The notes: generated by a model not told the origin, from the sequence alone. A stretch of DNA of 64,000 nt from Micropterix aruncella (GCA_944548615.1 OX155964.1:18084653-18148652); one strand, 5' to 3'; counted from the first letter of the stretch, positions 11,669 to 25,000 are shown. Program-made: numbers and translations.

Positions 11669-11875
11669 TGTTGTCAGGTAGAGTTGTTCCAGTCATACTT
11701 CGTACGGTTTGCTCCTCAGTGATAGCACCAACTTCGCTGCTCTTCTCTGAATTCTTTTCAGCTGCTCTATATCCTTCCTTAAGTATGGAATCCATACCTG
11801 GTAGGAATATTCGAGTAGCTGGAGCACGTAGGTCTTATAAAGTTTGAGGAAAGTTCGCTGACGATAGTAGAAAAA

Positions 11876-13529
11876 TCCTTTCTTATTAGAGGTTTGTTTT
11901 CTAATGAGGTTTTATTTGCAATGAGCTACTAACATGAAATTGTAGAAATTCGACATACAAGGTTTCCACCATACAACATACAACCACCATACAACAATTA
12001 TATGTGAATTATGTTTTTTTATTTGACCGATATGAATAAAAGTCTACAGTAATGAAATTTTACCTGTTAGCCGAGATTCGAGAATTTTGATGTAAAGTCA
12101 GAAGTCCAACTTCAGAAATATACTTTTTTCGCTTGATATTTAATAACCACAATAAACAGCAACTAACATTTAATCCATCCACCTACAAACAAAGTACTGC
12201 AGGCATTATAAAATATGAAGCGTACATTTCAACAATAATATGCCAAAAAAATGTTATGGTGAGTAATAAAATATAGACATCTAATATGAAGACATTCTTA
12301 ATACAGGGAAATAGTGACATTATCTATGTAGTTGACATATAAATGTGGAAAAATAAGAGTAATTTTAAAGCTTGTGAAAATTTTACTTATTTTAAAAACT
12401 TCGTAGTAAATTGGAGCATCCGCATATTTGTTATGTGACTCGTCCAATAAAATTGAAAACAAAAATATTCCACTTCTACAGTCTATGAGTTACCTTACAG
12501 TCCCTTAAACTTATTCCAAAAATAATACTTTCTTTCAATAATAATAATAATTGTGGTCCCTAATTTTCACAACACATGAGTAATAATAATAACAATTAGA
12601 CATCAAATGTTAATAAATAGATAGGCTAACCATTATTCACTTCGAACACAGAAAACGGCAGTAATGAACATAAATATAAACATAACACTGAATATCAGTA
12701 CACAGGAAAGTGTGTTTCTATTAAAAAATAAAGAAAATGCGCTTGTTTGTTTGTTTCTTTGATTGTTGACAAAATGCAGTAGAGGTGCGTGCCTCTTTAT
12801 CAGCATTTTCTATTTTTTCTAGGTAATCTCGGCTCGAGACTGTTTTTAAATTAAATCACAAATATCACAATTTTATAAGAACATTGAAAATTTAAAAAAT
12901 CATTTAAATACAACAACAAAATGAAATACCATCAAGCAGATATATCTATTTATTAACCTTTTTGTTTCTCTCTCTCTCTAACTCTCATGGGGACATCATT
13001 AATTTTGCTCATAATAAGTCTGAAGTATCTGATCTTCCTCTTCTTTAGTGTATTTTATTTAACCTCTGAAGACGATTTTTGAAGGACTTTAGAAATAAAC
13101 AAAAAACGTGAAAAATCTAAAATTCAAGAAATTTATACGGACATAAATATACAGGTAAGCTGTATTTAACTGGCGCCCTTATAAAGGAGGGAACCAGTAG
13201 CAAAAATACGCAATTTTTAATAATAATTAGTTAAAGAAAAATATCTGCAAAATTCGAAAAGCTCCATTTTCTTAAAAACAGTTTGAGAAGTGCTGTTGAA
13301 AAAATTGACATGGCGACATCGCATCTGGCGCGTTTCGTGCTCGCAATAATGCGCATCCTACGAGCTAAATTTCTTGTGTTTAGTTACAATACACCCCATT
13401 TCAGTACGGAATTTTCGCTCATGCAATTAGATTTTCAGCATACAGTATCTATTCAGTGTTTAGTGCGGTTAGATACATGACTTTGGTCCACAGACTTATA
13501 AGCTTTGACCCATCACTGGTTAGATGCCA
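11876..13529. other. No gene recognised
   Basis: AT-rich, with short AAT runs and a CT-rich stretch near 12965-12985. The frame at 13283-13480 has no recognisable domain or splice context. Nothing else supported. Confidence 0.35.
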
Positions 13530-13765
13530 ATAATAAAATACAAATGGAGCTGCCATGGAATTCACCGACCCGAGTCGGGCCCATCATAATACTATTTTTA
13601 CACTTCTGTAGGGTGAGCAGTGGATTCCGGACTAACGACCGGCTGTGGTAGGTTCAGGACAGTTGTCTTGCCGCATGTGAGTCACCAAAAGCCACCTTAC
13701 CACCTATTCACTCCCCCTTCGAAGCCATAGAATTTGAGATGCGGAAATTGCGGTTTTAGATAATT
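13530..13765 (-). mobile_element. 3' end fragment of retrotransposon B
   Basis: The complement matches the last codons and 3' UTR of the B element: GCGGAAATTGCGGTTTTAG and TCTATGGCTTCGAAGGGGGA relate to 54215-54260, and the end is GGCAGCTCCATTTGTATTTT in reverse. A 5'-truncated copy on the minus strand. Confidence 0.75.
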
Positions 13766-14324
13766 ATCAAACCTTTGTATCCTTATATTTTTTGTATGCT
13801 TTTTTTTGCTTCTAAATGTCCTTTTCAGGCAAGTGAATGCTTTCATCGGTGTTATAGGATAATTATTCTCATTTTAACCCTTGCATTTTTTTTCAATACT
13901 TTAATTTTATCATTGTGTCTATTGCGAAATGTTAGAATAATAATTGTAAACACACTAGACATAGTCTTCCTACCGCTAGATGACAACCTATGATTTTTTT
14001 CTTTTTTAATTTGTTCCTTAAAATATTGTTTCTCAACCTTCAGGTATATTTTCAGCCCTCTTTTATTTCTGTCTACTCCATTTTGACTATTCAATAGGCG
14101 GCGGTAAATGTTCCTAAATGACCAGTTTAACTTTTCAAAAATAACAGATCTCTAGCTTTGCGTCGCAACTATTATGAAATGTTATAATTGTGAACTTTTT
14201 AGAAAGAATTGGCATATTTTTGCCGTTTTACCTACTGTTTGATGGCGGAGTGTGAGCTATGCTTCTCAAACAGTTTTTTTAGATAATCGAGTTTTTCGTA
14301 TTTTGAAAACATTTTTTTATCACA

Positions 14325-15026
14325 TCTATATAAATAAAAATCAAATGCTGTTCGTTGCTAACCACATATGAGTTTGAACGGCTGAACCGATTTGGCAAAT
14401 TTTTCTTTTTAAATGTTCGTAATAGTCCAAATAAGATTCTAACGGAAAGTAAAATTGGAAAAGTTGCCTGGAAAATTGGAAAATTGGGGAAAACCTGAAA
14501 GTGATTTTTCTACTGTTGATTCGAAGGATGGAAATTCGAAATTCTTATTTGAACAGGAACGACATATTACGTAGATTCTTTTTTGTTTTGATAGCTATGC
14601 TCTAGGAATGGAAATATCTCAATCGAATGTATTCAATTGAATAAAAATGTGGAAGATCTTGCAGGGATTATAGGGGGGGGGGGGGGGTTAGGAGGGGTGG
14701 AGTCTGGAAGGGGGTTATGGGGACTAGGCGGGGTGGAGTTTGATAGAGGGGGGTTAGGGATGGAGAGGGTTAGGGGGGAGGGGTTAAGGGTGGAAGAGGG
14801 GTTGGGGGTTGAGGGGTTTGGCTCAGGGGTTGGGGGTTAAGGGGAGGGGGGTTGTTGAAGGGTTTGCCGCAGGGGGGGAGGTCTGACTGCCGGGAAAGTC
14901 TTGGGGTAACAATAGATTTTTAATTTTTTTTGCATAGGAGTATTCCAATTAGTTTTTCACAAATTCACAAAACGATCACAAACAAATTTATTGAAATTTG
15001 GACATGACGTCTGTCGGGTCAGCTAG
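14325..15026 (+). mobile_element. Non-autonomous Helitron-like element with G-rich tract
   Basis: Begins TCTATATAAATAAAAAT after an A and ends GTCTGTCGGGTCAGCTAG before a T. This is the Helitron pattern: 5' TC, 3' CTAG, insertion between A and T, no target duplication. A short hairpin-capable GAC...GTC precedes the CTAG end. About 14670-14880 is almost purely G-rich on this strand with runs of 4-14 G, giving accidental Gly-rich frames. No Rep/helicase sequence is present. The related copy at 25905-26580 shares the G-tract and right end. Confidence 0.65.
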
Positions 15027-15156
15027 TTATTAATAAAAGTTGCGTATTTTCTACTACTGATTCACACACTTTTAGTGCCGGTTAATTAAAACTCAACCTG
15101 TATATGTAATAATGAAAAAAAATGTTTTGAAGGAAATAGAGGATTTTAATAATATA

Positions 15157-15517
15157 CAAGGTGAGATGTGTTCAGAAAATAACGGAAATTTTTAAATTTC
15201 GCGGGTTCGGAGAGTCCGATTGCCATATTTTTTTATCATGTTGGTATACATGCCCCTGAAGTATGATTTTCAGCTGTATTCATTATTTACTTTGTATATG
15301 GCAGCCGCTAAGATTAGACGTGTTGTATGAGCTCGGCGATTTTGATCTTGGCGAGCCAGAACGTTTCCACTGGGACAATTGAGCCATAGTTTGGACGTCA
15401 TATCCATAAATCCATGTTTCGTCACCAGTTGAAACTCGTTTCAGTAATTCTGCATCGTCGTTGACTTCATTTAGTGACTCCTGACTCCTATTCCTGTTAT
15501 TTTCTGAACACACCTCG
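15157..15517 (-). mobile_element. Internally deleted mariner element
   Basis: TA target sites at 15155-15156 and 15518-15519 flank inverted ends related to CGAGGTGTGTTCAGAAAATA. On the minus strand the interior encodes LLKRVSTGDETWIYGYDVQT, the conserved block holding the first catalytic Asp of mariner (DD34D) transposases, and little else. Roughly 360 bp of a normally 1.3-kb element, so it is an internal deletion. It lies just downstream of the PNLDC1-like stop codon. Confidence 0.8.
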
Positions 15518-15744
15518 TATGTATGTCAAGAAGCGATCAAGACCGAAAATATAAAGGAATCATTTACTATAATGAAATGTTTCTTCCCTTATTTAACTGT
15601 AATATTGCTTTTATAGTGAATCATTCTGATTAAAACTTACTTTCAGGATTTTTTTTTAATTAGTTCAATATCTATCTACAAGGTGTAAACCTTGTAAAGA
15701 TCATTAGGGTCATTATCGGCTGACGACACAAAATTCTTGACAAG

Positions 15745-16011
15745 TCAATACAAAAATCTAAACATAAACACAGCTGTCAGTACAGTCAAAACAAAAACAA
15801 AGACAATGCTAGAATATCTATCCGGGACGCCAATAACACGTAAGCAGCATGCAATTATCCCATTAATACTATTGAAATAACTTGCCACACACTCTGTCTC
15901 AATTTTCCTCTTCTTTTCGGGTGATACGTTGACCAGCTTCCGGCTGCCGTTGTTGTTGGCCTTCCAATGCAGCTGGTTGTAGGACGGAAGACCTGCTCCA
16001 AGCGGTTGCTT
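15745..16011 (-). CDS. PNLDC1: PNLDC1-like last exon with tail anchor
   Basis: Residues 512-599 and TGA. A Gln/Asn/Lys-rich linker, KKRKI, then SSIVFVFVLTVLTAVFMF close to the stop: a single C-terminal membrane segment with almost nothing after it. Acceptor TTCTTATAG. No exact AATAAA was seen in the first 150 bp beyond the stop. Confidence 0.82.
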   Translation of the reverse strand, partial: KQPLGAGLPSYNQLHWKANNNGSRKLVNVSPEKKRKIETECVASYFNSINGIIACCLRVIGVPDRYSSIVFVFVLTVLTAVFMFRFLY

Positions 16012-19000
16012 CTATAAGAAGAATATTTCATATTGTAGCATAGGCAGCAGAATATTTGATATTCCGCAACGCTTAGTCGCTCTCGTTGTAAAGAAGAACG
16101 GTGGCTCAGAGTCTATTGCAATAATTCATGAAAATGTGTGCAGAAGAATTAGCACTAAGACTTCTTCTTATATTCACATTATGCCTGAAGGAGGGTATCT
16201 ATCCATCAATATGGACAAGTAAATATATTAAACGGAATAAAAAACACGACTGCCATCACAAAAAGTGAACTGCAAAAAGTGAACACCGATGGTTGGATAG
16301 TTCGTACAAAGACAACGAAGCATGGACGGTCAAGTTTGGTGGAGTATTGAGTGAGTAATCAGTAACTTACCTTATGAACTTTATATGGTGTAATTTTGTA
16401 GAGTTTACTCGGTCGAATATTCCTCATGACAAGTCCGGACTGGTCCCTTCGTAAGAGTCCTACGTAAGCTGATGTATCATCCAAGTAAGATATGTGAATA
16501 TTTCCTAGAAATTATAAAAAATGTTTATGATGCTGGTAGTTACCTTATTTAAGTAAAATATAAAGGTATTGGCTTATAGTTCACAATTCATAATATACAG
16601 GGGTGCGATGGACCAAATGTTACGAAAGATAGCCATAACTCTAATAAATTTTTGGTATTTTTGTTCGAAAATTCCAGATAATATTGCAAAGGAGAATGCC
16701 TCTTTTTGGGCACACTCTCCAATAACAATAAACCATATTATGTCATATCAAAGATATTTATTCGGTATATTCGGTCTCTAAGCAGTATAAATTCCCTGAA
16801 AGTCTCGGATGCACGGCCCTGCGTCCAGATATAACTCTTTACTCTTTATCTTGGAAGATGGCCCTTATCGTAGAATTAACTGTTCCATGGGAATCAAATA
16901 TCCCAAAAGACCACGAGTACAAATTAAATAAATACCATGATCTCGGAACGGCTTCACTGTTCACCTTCACGCGGTGGAAGTTGGCGCTCGTGGCCTGCCA
17001 GCTAAATCTCTGTTTCACCTTTTTAAAGATCTTGGTCTCTCCAGGAAAATAATCAACTCCTTCTTAGAAAAAATATCTAAAACTAAGGCTTCGGAGGGGG
17101 AGTGAATGGGTGGTAAGGTGAACGCTCACATGTGGCAAGACAGCTGTCCTAAACCTACCACAGCCGGTCGTTAGTCCGGAATGCACTGCTCACCCCCCGG
17201 AAGTGTAATTACACTATATGATGGGCCCGACTTTGGTCGGTGAATTCCATGGCAGCTCCGTTTGTATTTTTTTTTTTTTTTAATTACACGACAGCTCTTC
17301 TTAATTCGTTGTGGGTAAAAATTTATATACGGCAATAGATGACGAGAGTGGTTGGTTTTATTTGGTGAGTCGCATTAGAAATGCGAGATGAGACAGGCGG
17401 AAGGGCTGCAATTGACTCACAAGGGCGGGTGTCAAGTAGGCCATCAGTTGTTGTTTAGCTTTCGTTTTGTGCTGCATCATTTCTTTTGCTGAGTTTTGTT
17501 TTTAATTTAGCACAATAAAGAATTTTTTTTAATATTTAATAATAATAATAAAGAGATAGTAATAATAATATTTGTTAAGATATTTCTAGTCAGAGACCTA
17601 ATATTTGAAATAGGTATGTAAAAGTAAAACATCACTAAGATAGAGCTGAGATTTAGTATTCAAATATATCTAAAATATGCCTAAATATATACATTGTGTG
17701 TTTCATAAGTAATGCGACCAAATTCATAAAAAATAATATATTGAACATATTTGTACAATTCATTACAAATCTTCAAAATAGCACCCTCCTGCGTCGATAC
17801 ATTTCTGGAGGTGGTGTTTCCAGGCCGGGAAGGCATTCTCCGGGATGTTCTTTAGAGCGGATGTAGCATGAGGCTGGATGTTTTCAATCGTGTCCTAATG
17901 TTTCCCTTTCAGGACTTATATTAAGCGGGAAAACAAAAAAAGCCTGGGGGAGCCAGGTCAGGACTGTAGAAGGCAGGGGAACCAATGGGGTGTGGGTCCT
18001 GGCCAAGAAATCGTTGACAATAAAGGCGCTTTGGCTTGTCAAGTTGTCGGGATGAAGTTTCCATGCGTCCTTCGGCAGCGGGTGACTTTTCAGCCTTTGC
18101 GCAATTTCAAGTAAAAAGCTGTGTTCACAGTAGTCCCGGTAGGTAAGAATTCTTGGTGGACAATGCCTCTGACATCAAAGAACAATCGATCCAAAGAACG
18201 ATTCATTGCACTGTGTTATATGATACTCAAAACGGGTTCAAGGTAACGCACGTCCTGACTCTCCGGCAGCTCGAAGCCGACTGAAAATCAGTGCGGTATG
18301 AAGCTAACACCTGTCTCCACCTAGCCCAGCTGCTTAGAGCGCGCTGCGGTATATTGTCGCGTCTTGAAAAAATTGGTCGCATCACTTATGGAACGCACCA
18401 TGTTTGCCACTTTCAAGTTTATTGGCTGGTGGGCCTAGGGCTCATACAAATAGTAGCATTCCCTTTACATGATTTAAAAGCTTATTGACCGGTGGGCTCA
18501 GGGCTCATACAAATAGTAGCATTCCCTTTACATTATTTAAAATAGCTGAACTGATCTGACTGAACTCATTGTTTGATAAAACTATCATTGGCTTTAATGA
18601 TGGCTTTGAGTCTGCAAATTCGCTGCGGGACATTCGAGATTTGCTGCTATTTGTGGTGAAAACATGCCTTGAGTGCAGCCAAACTATGTTGTTTTTTAGT
18701 CTACACCCTAGCCTTCTTTTATTGGATAACTAAATTCTTCAAATGGAAAACTCCAGCGGATTGGCAACTGGTGAATATAAAGGGCCATTGTTGCGCCGAA
18801 ACGAACATCGGAACACCCCGGGTGATACTGGGCGGTTTGCGCATCGTGCAGCGTTTGCTAATCGACTGTGCTCTCCGGTGAATAACTGGGGAATCTGGAA
18901 ATGTGCATTTTCTAAGCAGCAGAGATTGTTGATGACCTGATGACCAGCTACCTTTGAAACGACCCGTTGGCCAACCGATCTGGTGAGAAAGACCGGCAAA

Positions 19001-22000
19001 GGGCACTGTGGTCCCCATTAAATGCGAACTGAATTACCGCTGAGATCAGATAGAGTTAGCATAAGAGATTTCAAATCTGTGACCAGACTGGAGGACAAAG
19101 AAATCTGTCCAAATCTCGTAGTAAGGGGGTGAGGTCGGCCCGCGGGTTTGACTTTACAGTAACTCTCGCGGGATTATTGGCGTAGCTAGATGATGAACTG
19201 TGTTGTTCCTAAGTCTCTACGTTCACACCACGGTTTAAAGAATGATCTAAAATCGTTATACCTGCCTGGGGTGGTGGGTTCGCCCGTACTAGTTGATAAT
19301 CCTAGTGTTAAATTTAAACGCCAAAGTCAATATATGCATTTTTTTAATTAGAGCGAAATACATCCAAAAGCATGAAAACAAATGAATGAACTGACGTTTA
19401 AGTCAAAATTAACTTTTTGAATATAGAATGAAGCTAGGTAACATTTGGTCCCTTACATCCTGTAATATGTGCTTCCAATGTTTATGCAATGTCTAGTATT
19501 TTGTGTACTCACCATGTGGGCTAAACAGTTGATTAAGTTCGTTTCGTGTCCATTCTTTTGGAAATATTACATGGAAAACATGATCCCGGGATGGTTTTGC
19601 TGCAAAAAAAAATAAAAATATCTTACTCTTAACTGAGCCATATTGTCATTCATGTTCCATTGTTTTCGTGTTTTACACGGCCCGGTGGCATAGTGTTTAG
19701 GTCGCCTGATCTTTGACTGTAAGGCTCGACCATGTGATTTTGGAACCTTACAATTTCTCAATGTGGTTACGGCTTAACAAGGCGCAGGTGTACTGAATTT
19801 CAAGTCTCTAAGTCCAATATTTCGAGATTGAAAAATAACTAGTGCGGCCTCTGGTGGAACGATTTCAACCACAATCTTTTCAACTCATGCCATAACCAAA
19901 TGATGCCTGCATGCCAAATTTCAGCTCACACACACACACACACTCGCACACGCACACGCACACGCACCTTGCACACGCGCACGCACACACACACACACAT
20001 TGCTTAAGGTTGTACTGCCATACCCCAGACCATTGCCGTTCTGGCTGATTCCAGCAAGGAACTTTTTGTGGAAGTCTACAAGGGCTTGTAGAAAATTTGA
20101 CTCACTACGGCCACTTATTACGTTCTTCGATATTGCCGGATCTTTGGAATTGCTTAGAATCGAATATTTGGTTGTTCTGTAGTTGGCATAGAGCAGAGAG
20201 GGCAGTTTTAGAGCTAGCCCAAAATTGTGTTTGGACCTGAAGAGAGTCGAGGGGTCAGTTGGTTTGGCTAAGGACAACCAGGATTTTAAACTAGTTATCA
20301 CCAGTGCATCCAGTTGAGACAACTTTCGGTGTCAACTACAACGGGCGAGCCCGTCACCACAGGACGTTTTAACGATTTTCTCGTTCTATCGCCCTGCAGT
20401 GAACGTAGAAGACTTTGGACAGAACAAATCCAACGTCCAGCTACGTCACAACCCGCAAGAAGCCAACGCCTTACCGCGAGATAGCCAGAGTTACCTGGCG
20501 GGCCGACTCTAGCGCCCTTGCTTCCAATTGTGACCAGATTTCTCCGATCTCTCGATTGGTTCCGAGTTCGAGGTCGCTTGCGCGGTCCTCTCCCTTACGA
20601 AGCGGTGAAATGGTGTGAACCGAATCTATCGCGGACCAAGGCGTCCTTTGCCCGACTCTGAATCGGGATCGGATGGCCAATGGTCATTTCAAGAGCAGTC
20701 GCCGTAAGGTAGACAACCACCCCCGCTCTATAGGAAACAATACAGTTCCCGGACTCCCCCGATTGTTAGTCGGAGAGCACAGTCGATTGGCTTGCGCCGC
20801 TCGGTGCACAGACCGTCCAGGAGCGCCAGAGGTTTGATTCCCAGGGGAGACTGGTTGACCCAGTGTCCTACCCAGATTCGCACCCCATGCGGGGAGGCCG
20901 TCGGATGGGTGTTGACCCGTGAGTGTGACCGACCCTGAACACATGGGTCATCGTGACACCTCATCATGGGCCCATTAGCTCCCTAACGAGACAGTTGGGT
21001 TTTGGTGAAATCTTAAATAAGAAAGGGCCATGATAAATGTGTAATTAGATAATTTTCATAGATACAAGCCAGAAGTTAGCCAGGGCCAGAAATTAGCAAG
21101 GCATCTATCTTTGTCAGACTACTGAAATGTTCTATAACATGATCGCCAGAGAGGTCTTTTCCTTGACAGGTGATTTTCCTGCCAAGGAATTTGAAATGGT
21201 TATTTGTGTCTATAAGGGAGATAATAGAGCCCTTATAGAACAATTTGGGGTCATAGGACATAAATGTTGTGTCTATGCGGGCGAGTCCAAGGCAAAAACA
21301 TTTGGAGGGCTTCACTTTTATACAGTCTGACCAGTCGCAAAACAGCTCCACTTTCTGTAATAGCAGGAAGGAAATGTTCTTAACCGGTCGAAAACCAAGC
21401 CTTCATGCACAAAAAACTGCGCTGCAACTTTTTGGTCGATTGTGTAAATAAATACTAATATCGTTTTTTCATGAATTCCCTTTTGTTACCCAGTAATCTT
21501 GTTAGTCATGTATATTGTATATTTATATAATATATATGGAGGCCGGCCGAAACGGTTACGCGCGGATCTGTCAAATGATGCAAAATGCCTATAGGCATTA
21601 TTGGCGTGCGATGGGTTAATTGTCCTGGAGGGGGCAGAGTGAAGAGGGAGGGGGGGGGGCAATTTATATATTCGTCTTGATTGCAAAAAAAATGTGCAAC
21701 AACAATACTTTAGCTCTTGTTGGCCGGTCATTAGGTATATAAATGACTTATGCATTTATATACCTAATGACCGGAGTATGTGTATTTTGAAAAGAAGGGA
21801 GTGAACAACGTCAATAAGATGTCTACGAGACACCTGTGCTGTGACCTCTAGATCTTCTAACTACTCTGCAACACTCGATACCTACAACAATGTTGTTGGC
21901 TGAAAAAGATTGCCTTATTACGATAATTCAGTCACTACAAGTTACTTGCAATTCCCATTTAAGACTAAATCCTGTGACTAAGTCTAAGGCTAAGCGTATG

Positions 22001-25000
22001 CTGAGATGGCGATGACGCAGTTCTGAGCAACGCAGGCGCTTGACACCCATACATATGTCTATCCTGCTCTGCGTCTCGTACGAGTTTTTATCTAGATTTT
22101 ATAATTTTTCCGCAAAAATGGGAGATCATTTAATTAAATTCTTGAATTGTTTGTCGGATAACGCTCTCAGGAGTACAAATTCTCCATAAGTAGAGCGTTT
22201 TGTTCAGATAATCACTTTTCGTAGTTTTTCTACACTTTGACAAACTGTAAACAATTCATTAGTTTCATAATTTCGTAGCGTCCGTAGCCACGTTGACACC
22301 GGTTCTCCTCGTTGTTACCGAAGTTAAGCAGCGTTGGGTGTGGTCAATACTTGATGGGTGACCGCCTGAGTGTTTGACTGGGTGATGTTATAAATGCCAA
22401 CCTAGAAGATGGTGCCAATAGGCAACAAGGCGGGTTCCACAAAAAGGCACATGCAATGTGGGTATTTTTTAAAAAAAAAAAACAGACTTGGCTGAACAAA
22501 TTTTTTTTGCCAAACTAAAAAACTATATATTTGTTGTACTAGCTAAGAAGCGAATGAATGTATCTGTGCTGTTTAGCTGTGTTGCAGCATGCACTCGCGG
22601 TCTATGTCTGCCTCAACTGGCCTGCCTTGCAAAATCTGTACTATGTTGCGCTGCAAAACCTGCATCTCAGCATACGCCTAGCCTAAATCTTGTAACGTGA
22701 AATGCCACACATACTAACGTGCTCGCAGAACTGACGTTTCATAAAAAATAAAAAACTGACAGGTATATTTTCCACAGCAAGATTGTTAAAATAATAATAT
22801 CTTATGTACACAGACTTACGATCATTTCCTGCCAGGTTCATATAAGGCGATTCCTGGAAGGCCGTCTTGAACAAATACAATTTGTTCAGGTACGGTTTCA
22901 ACAGATTGGATTCGGGCTGGACGGGCGATTCGTGCATTTCTCCTCCTCGAGTACTTAGTAAGTGTTTATACATTGCCAGGAAACATAATCCTGTGATGTA
23001 AGCGTCGTATCCGGCTTCGTGGAGTTTCTCCTTTGTTTCCGAGTAACCGATCAGGTTTTCTCCGCATTCAGGCACTGAAAAAATGATAAATTGATTATGT
23101 ACACATGAATGAGACATATCTCTATTACAATAATTATCTCGTATACAAAAACATATTATGATTGGTTTTATTAAACTCTCACTAGCCGTCGACTCTGGAG
23201 TTTTAAAAAAATGCGCAGGGGGAGATTGACCCTCCGAAGAGTTCTCATACATCTTTTTCTATAATAGCAAATTATAAGAAATTATTTCACCAGAGACTGA
23301 TTTTATTACGTCAATGAATACTGATTATATAAGCAGCCACCATTCCCACGTGAAATAGACGGTGTTCACCTTAATTTAATTTTTATACAGGTGCTTGGAA
23401 CTGTCGACTATTCATAGCTGTCAATTTAAAAGCTATATTTCGAGTTTTTGTAGAAAAGTAAGTAAAATCTCTTTCAAATTTTTTTTCATACTAAAATAGT
23501 ATTTGTTCAATGGTTGCTGTATTTTGTTCAATTACTTCGTTCAATTGCCCTTCGGCTACGTAATGACCAAATTTGGTTGCACATCAGATCACCGTTGGCT
23601 ACGTATCGACCAATATAGGCGGCTTGCTCCCGGAGCGCACAAAAATAATATTTTCTTATTCGAACGGTCCTAAAATCAATACGAACATGTCTCATTATTA
23701 CCATAGATACATAGACGGCCGCTAGAATAACGTCCGGCGTGATTTTAATGGATGTTTATGGTAAAATTCAATTGTCAAACATCGCTGGTGTGCCGCCAGC
23801 TGTTTTTTTGTGTTTTATTAGTGTTTTCAGTTGGAATATGAATAGAAATTTAAGTAAATTTGATTCTAAAACACTGTATCAGCCGAATTCAGTGATGTTA
23901 TGTACATTTTATTCCAATTTTACCTGTATTTTTGAGGTGAAAAATTGGGTGCTTCTAACTATTGAGTTTTTTGCGTTAAATAACTCTAAAAATGCAATGC
24001 AATGTCTGCATAATTCGTTGTCAAAATACATATTACTTTGTTTTTTGCTGAAGTATATGAAGTTTTCGGCGTATTTGTAAATTAATGAGGTTATTTTTCT
24101 CGGAAGTCATCAAAATTTGGTTGGTTTTTATGAGCTAATATATAAATATTTTTGTATGTAAATAAGCAAATCGAAATATTACCTTTGATAGAGAATCTAA
24201 TAAAGATCACGATAGCATTTACAATTTCTAAATAGAGTACCGTATTTTTCCGTAAGACAAGTACAAGTTAGAAATGCCGAGTTTTTTTCACTTATTCGAC
24301 TTTCTCATATTTATTCATAATTATATAATTGTTTTACAAAATAAGATTTCATTATTCTATATACAAAATTTCAACGCGTTCATTGCACAGTTACTGTTTT
24401 TATGATTGCTATAGTATTTACATAGTTATAGTACTTTATGTCGAGCGCGGCGATATTGCAAGAAATTTCAATAAATTTCCGCGGTCTGCCATGAAATTAT
24501 GGCGCTACTCAAGGGGTTAAATCAGCAGGTTTCATTTTTTTAGTAATCCTGTTACACAAATATTTTTCATATTAAACCATTTCACATCGATTTTTCAATG
24601 AAGTAAAGCATCACTGGAAGCCTTATAATTATATTTTGGAACATATGCTTATGATTAACATTTAAAGCCATAATTCATATTATAATGATGTCATAGTCAT
24701 AATTCATATTATAAAAAGTCATACTTCATATTATAATGATGCTTAGTTACAACTCTTCAAATCGATGTTTTATTACTCGAGCAGCAAACCCCACTCGTCG
24801 GTTCAATTATGGCTATTTCTAGGCTAAATACGGCCTAATTTTAGAAGCCATAGGTGAGATTTTAAGCGAGAGTGTCTTCTAGCGGATTCTACAACAGTGA
24901 CAAAAAAAATATTGTTTACCAGTTTCAGGAATCCCGAAAGGTTCTTCAGCCAGCGATGCCAAAAGCGGAGACAAAGTGGTTGATGTAAATTTATCTCTGA

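Larger units (their letters stand above)
10900..11870 (-). pseudogene. LINE ORF2 3' part, interrupted by two TTAA MITEs
   Basis: Read on the minus strand from 11870: YVLQLLEYSYQVWIPYL, then KRIQRRAAKLVLSLR (end of the reverse-transcriptase region). After a MITE comes RRGDLIET. After a second MITE comes LRGHLLKLNK, ALNPRKHFL and PWNALSEEVITANSINSFK. This order (LEY--QVW-P, RRATKLV, RRGDLIE, TRGH--KL, RK-FF--R, WN-LP--VV) is the conserved C-terminal half of CR1/Rex1-like LINEs. The pieces join across the MITEs, and a stop in the WN block shows decay. The 5' part is absent. Confidence 0.8.
16598..19462. mobile_element. TA-flanked element with CAGG ends, invaded by three others
   Basis: TA at 16596-16597 and 19463-19464. 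The left end is CAGGGGTGCGATGGACCAAA and the right end, in reverse, is CAGGATGTAAGGGACCAAA; both continue TGTTAC. This suggests a Tc1/mariner-like DNA transposon. The 2.9 kb between the ends contains a B fragment (16766), a mariner relic (17692) and a U repeat (18725), so the original element was much shorter. The right end stops 50 bp from exon 9 of the PNLDC1-like gene. Confidence 0.6.

Noticed and set aside
22275..22400. Functional 5S rRNA gene
   Set aside because: The sequence diverges from 5S in the last third and continues into a body and A-tail, so a SINE is more likely.
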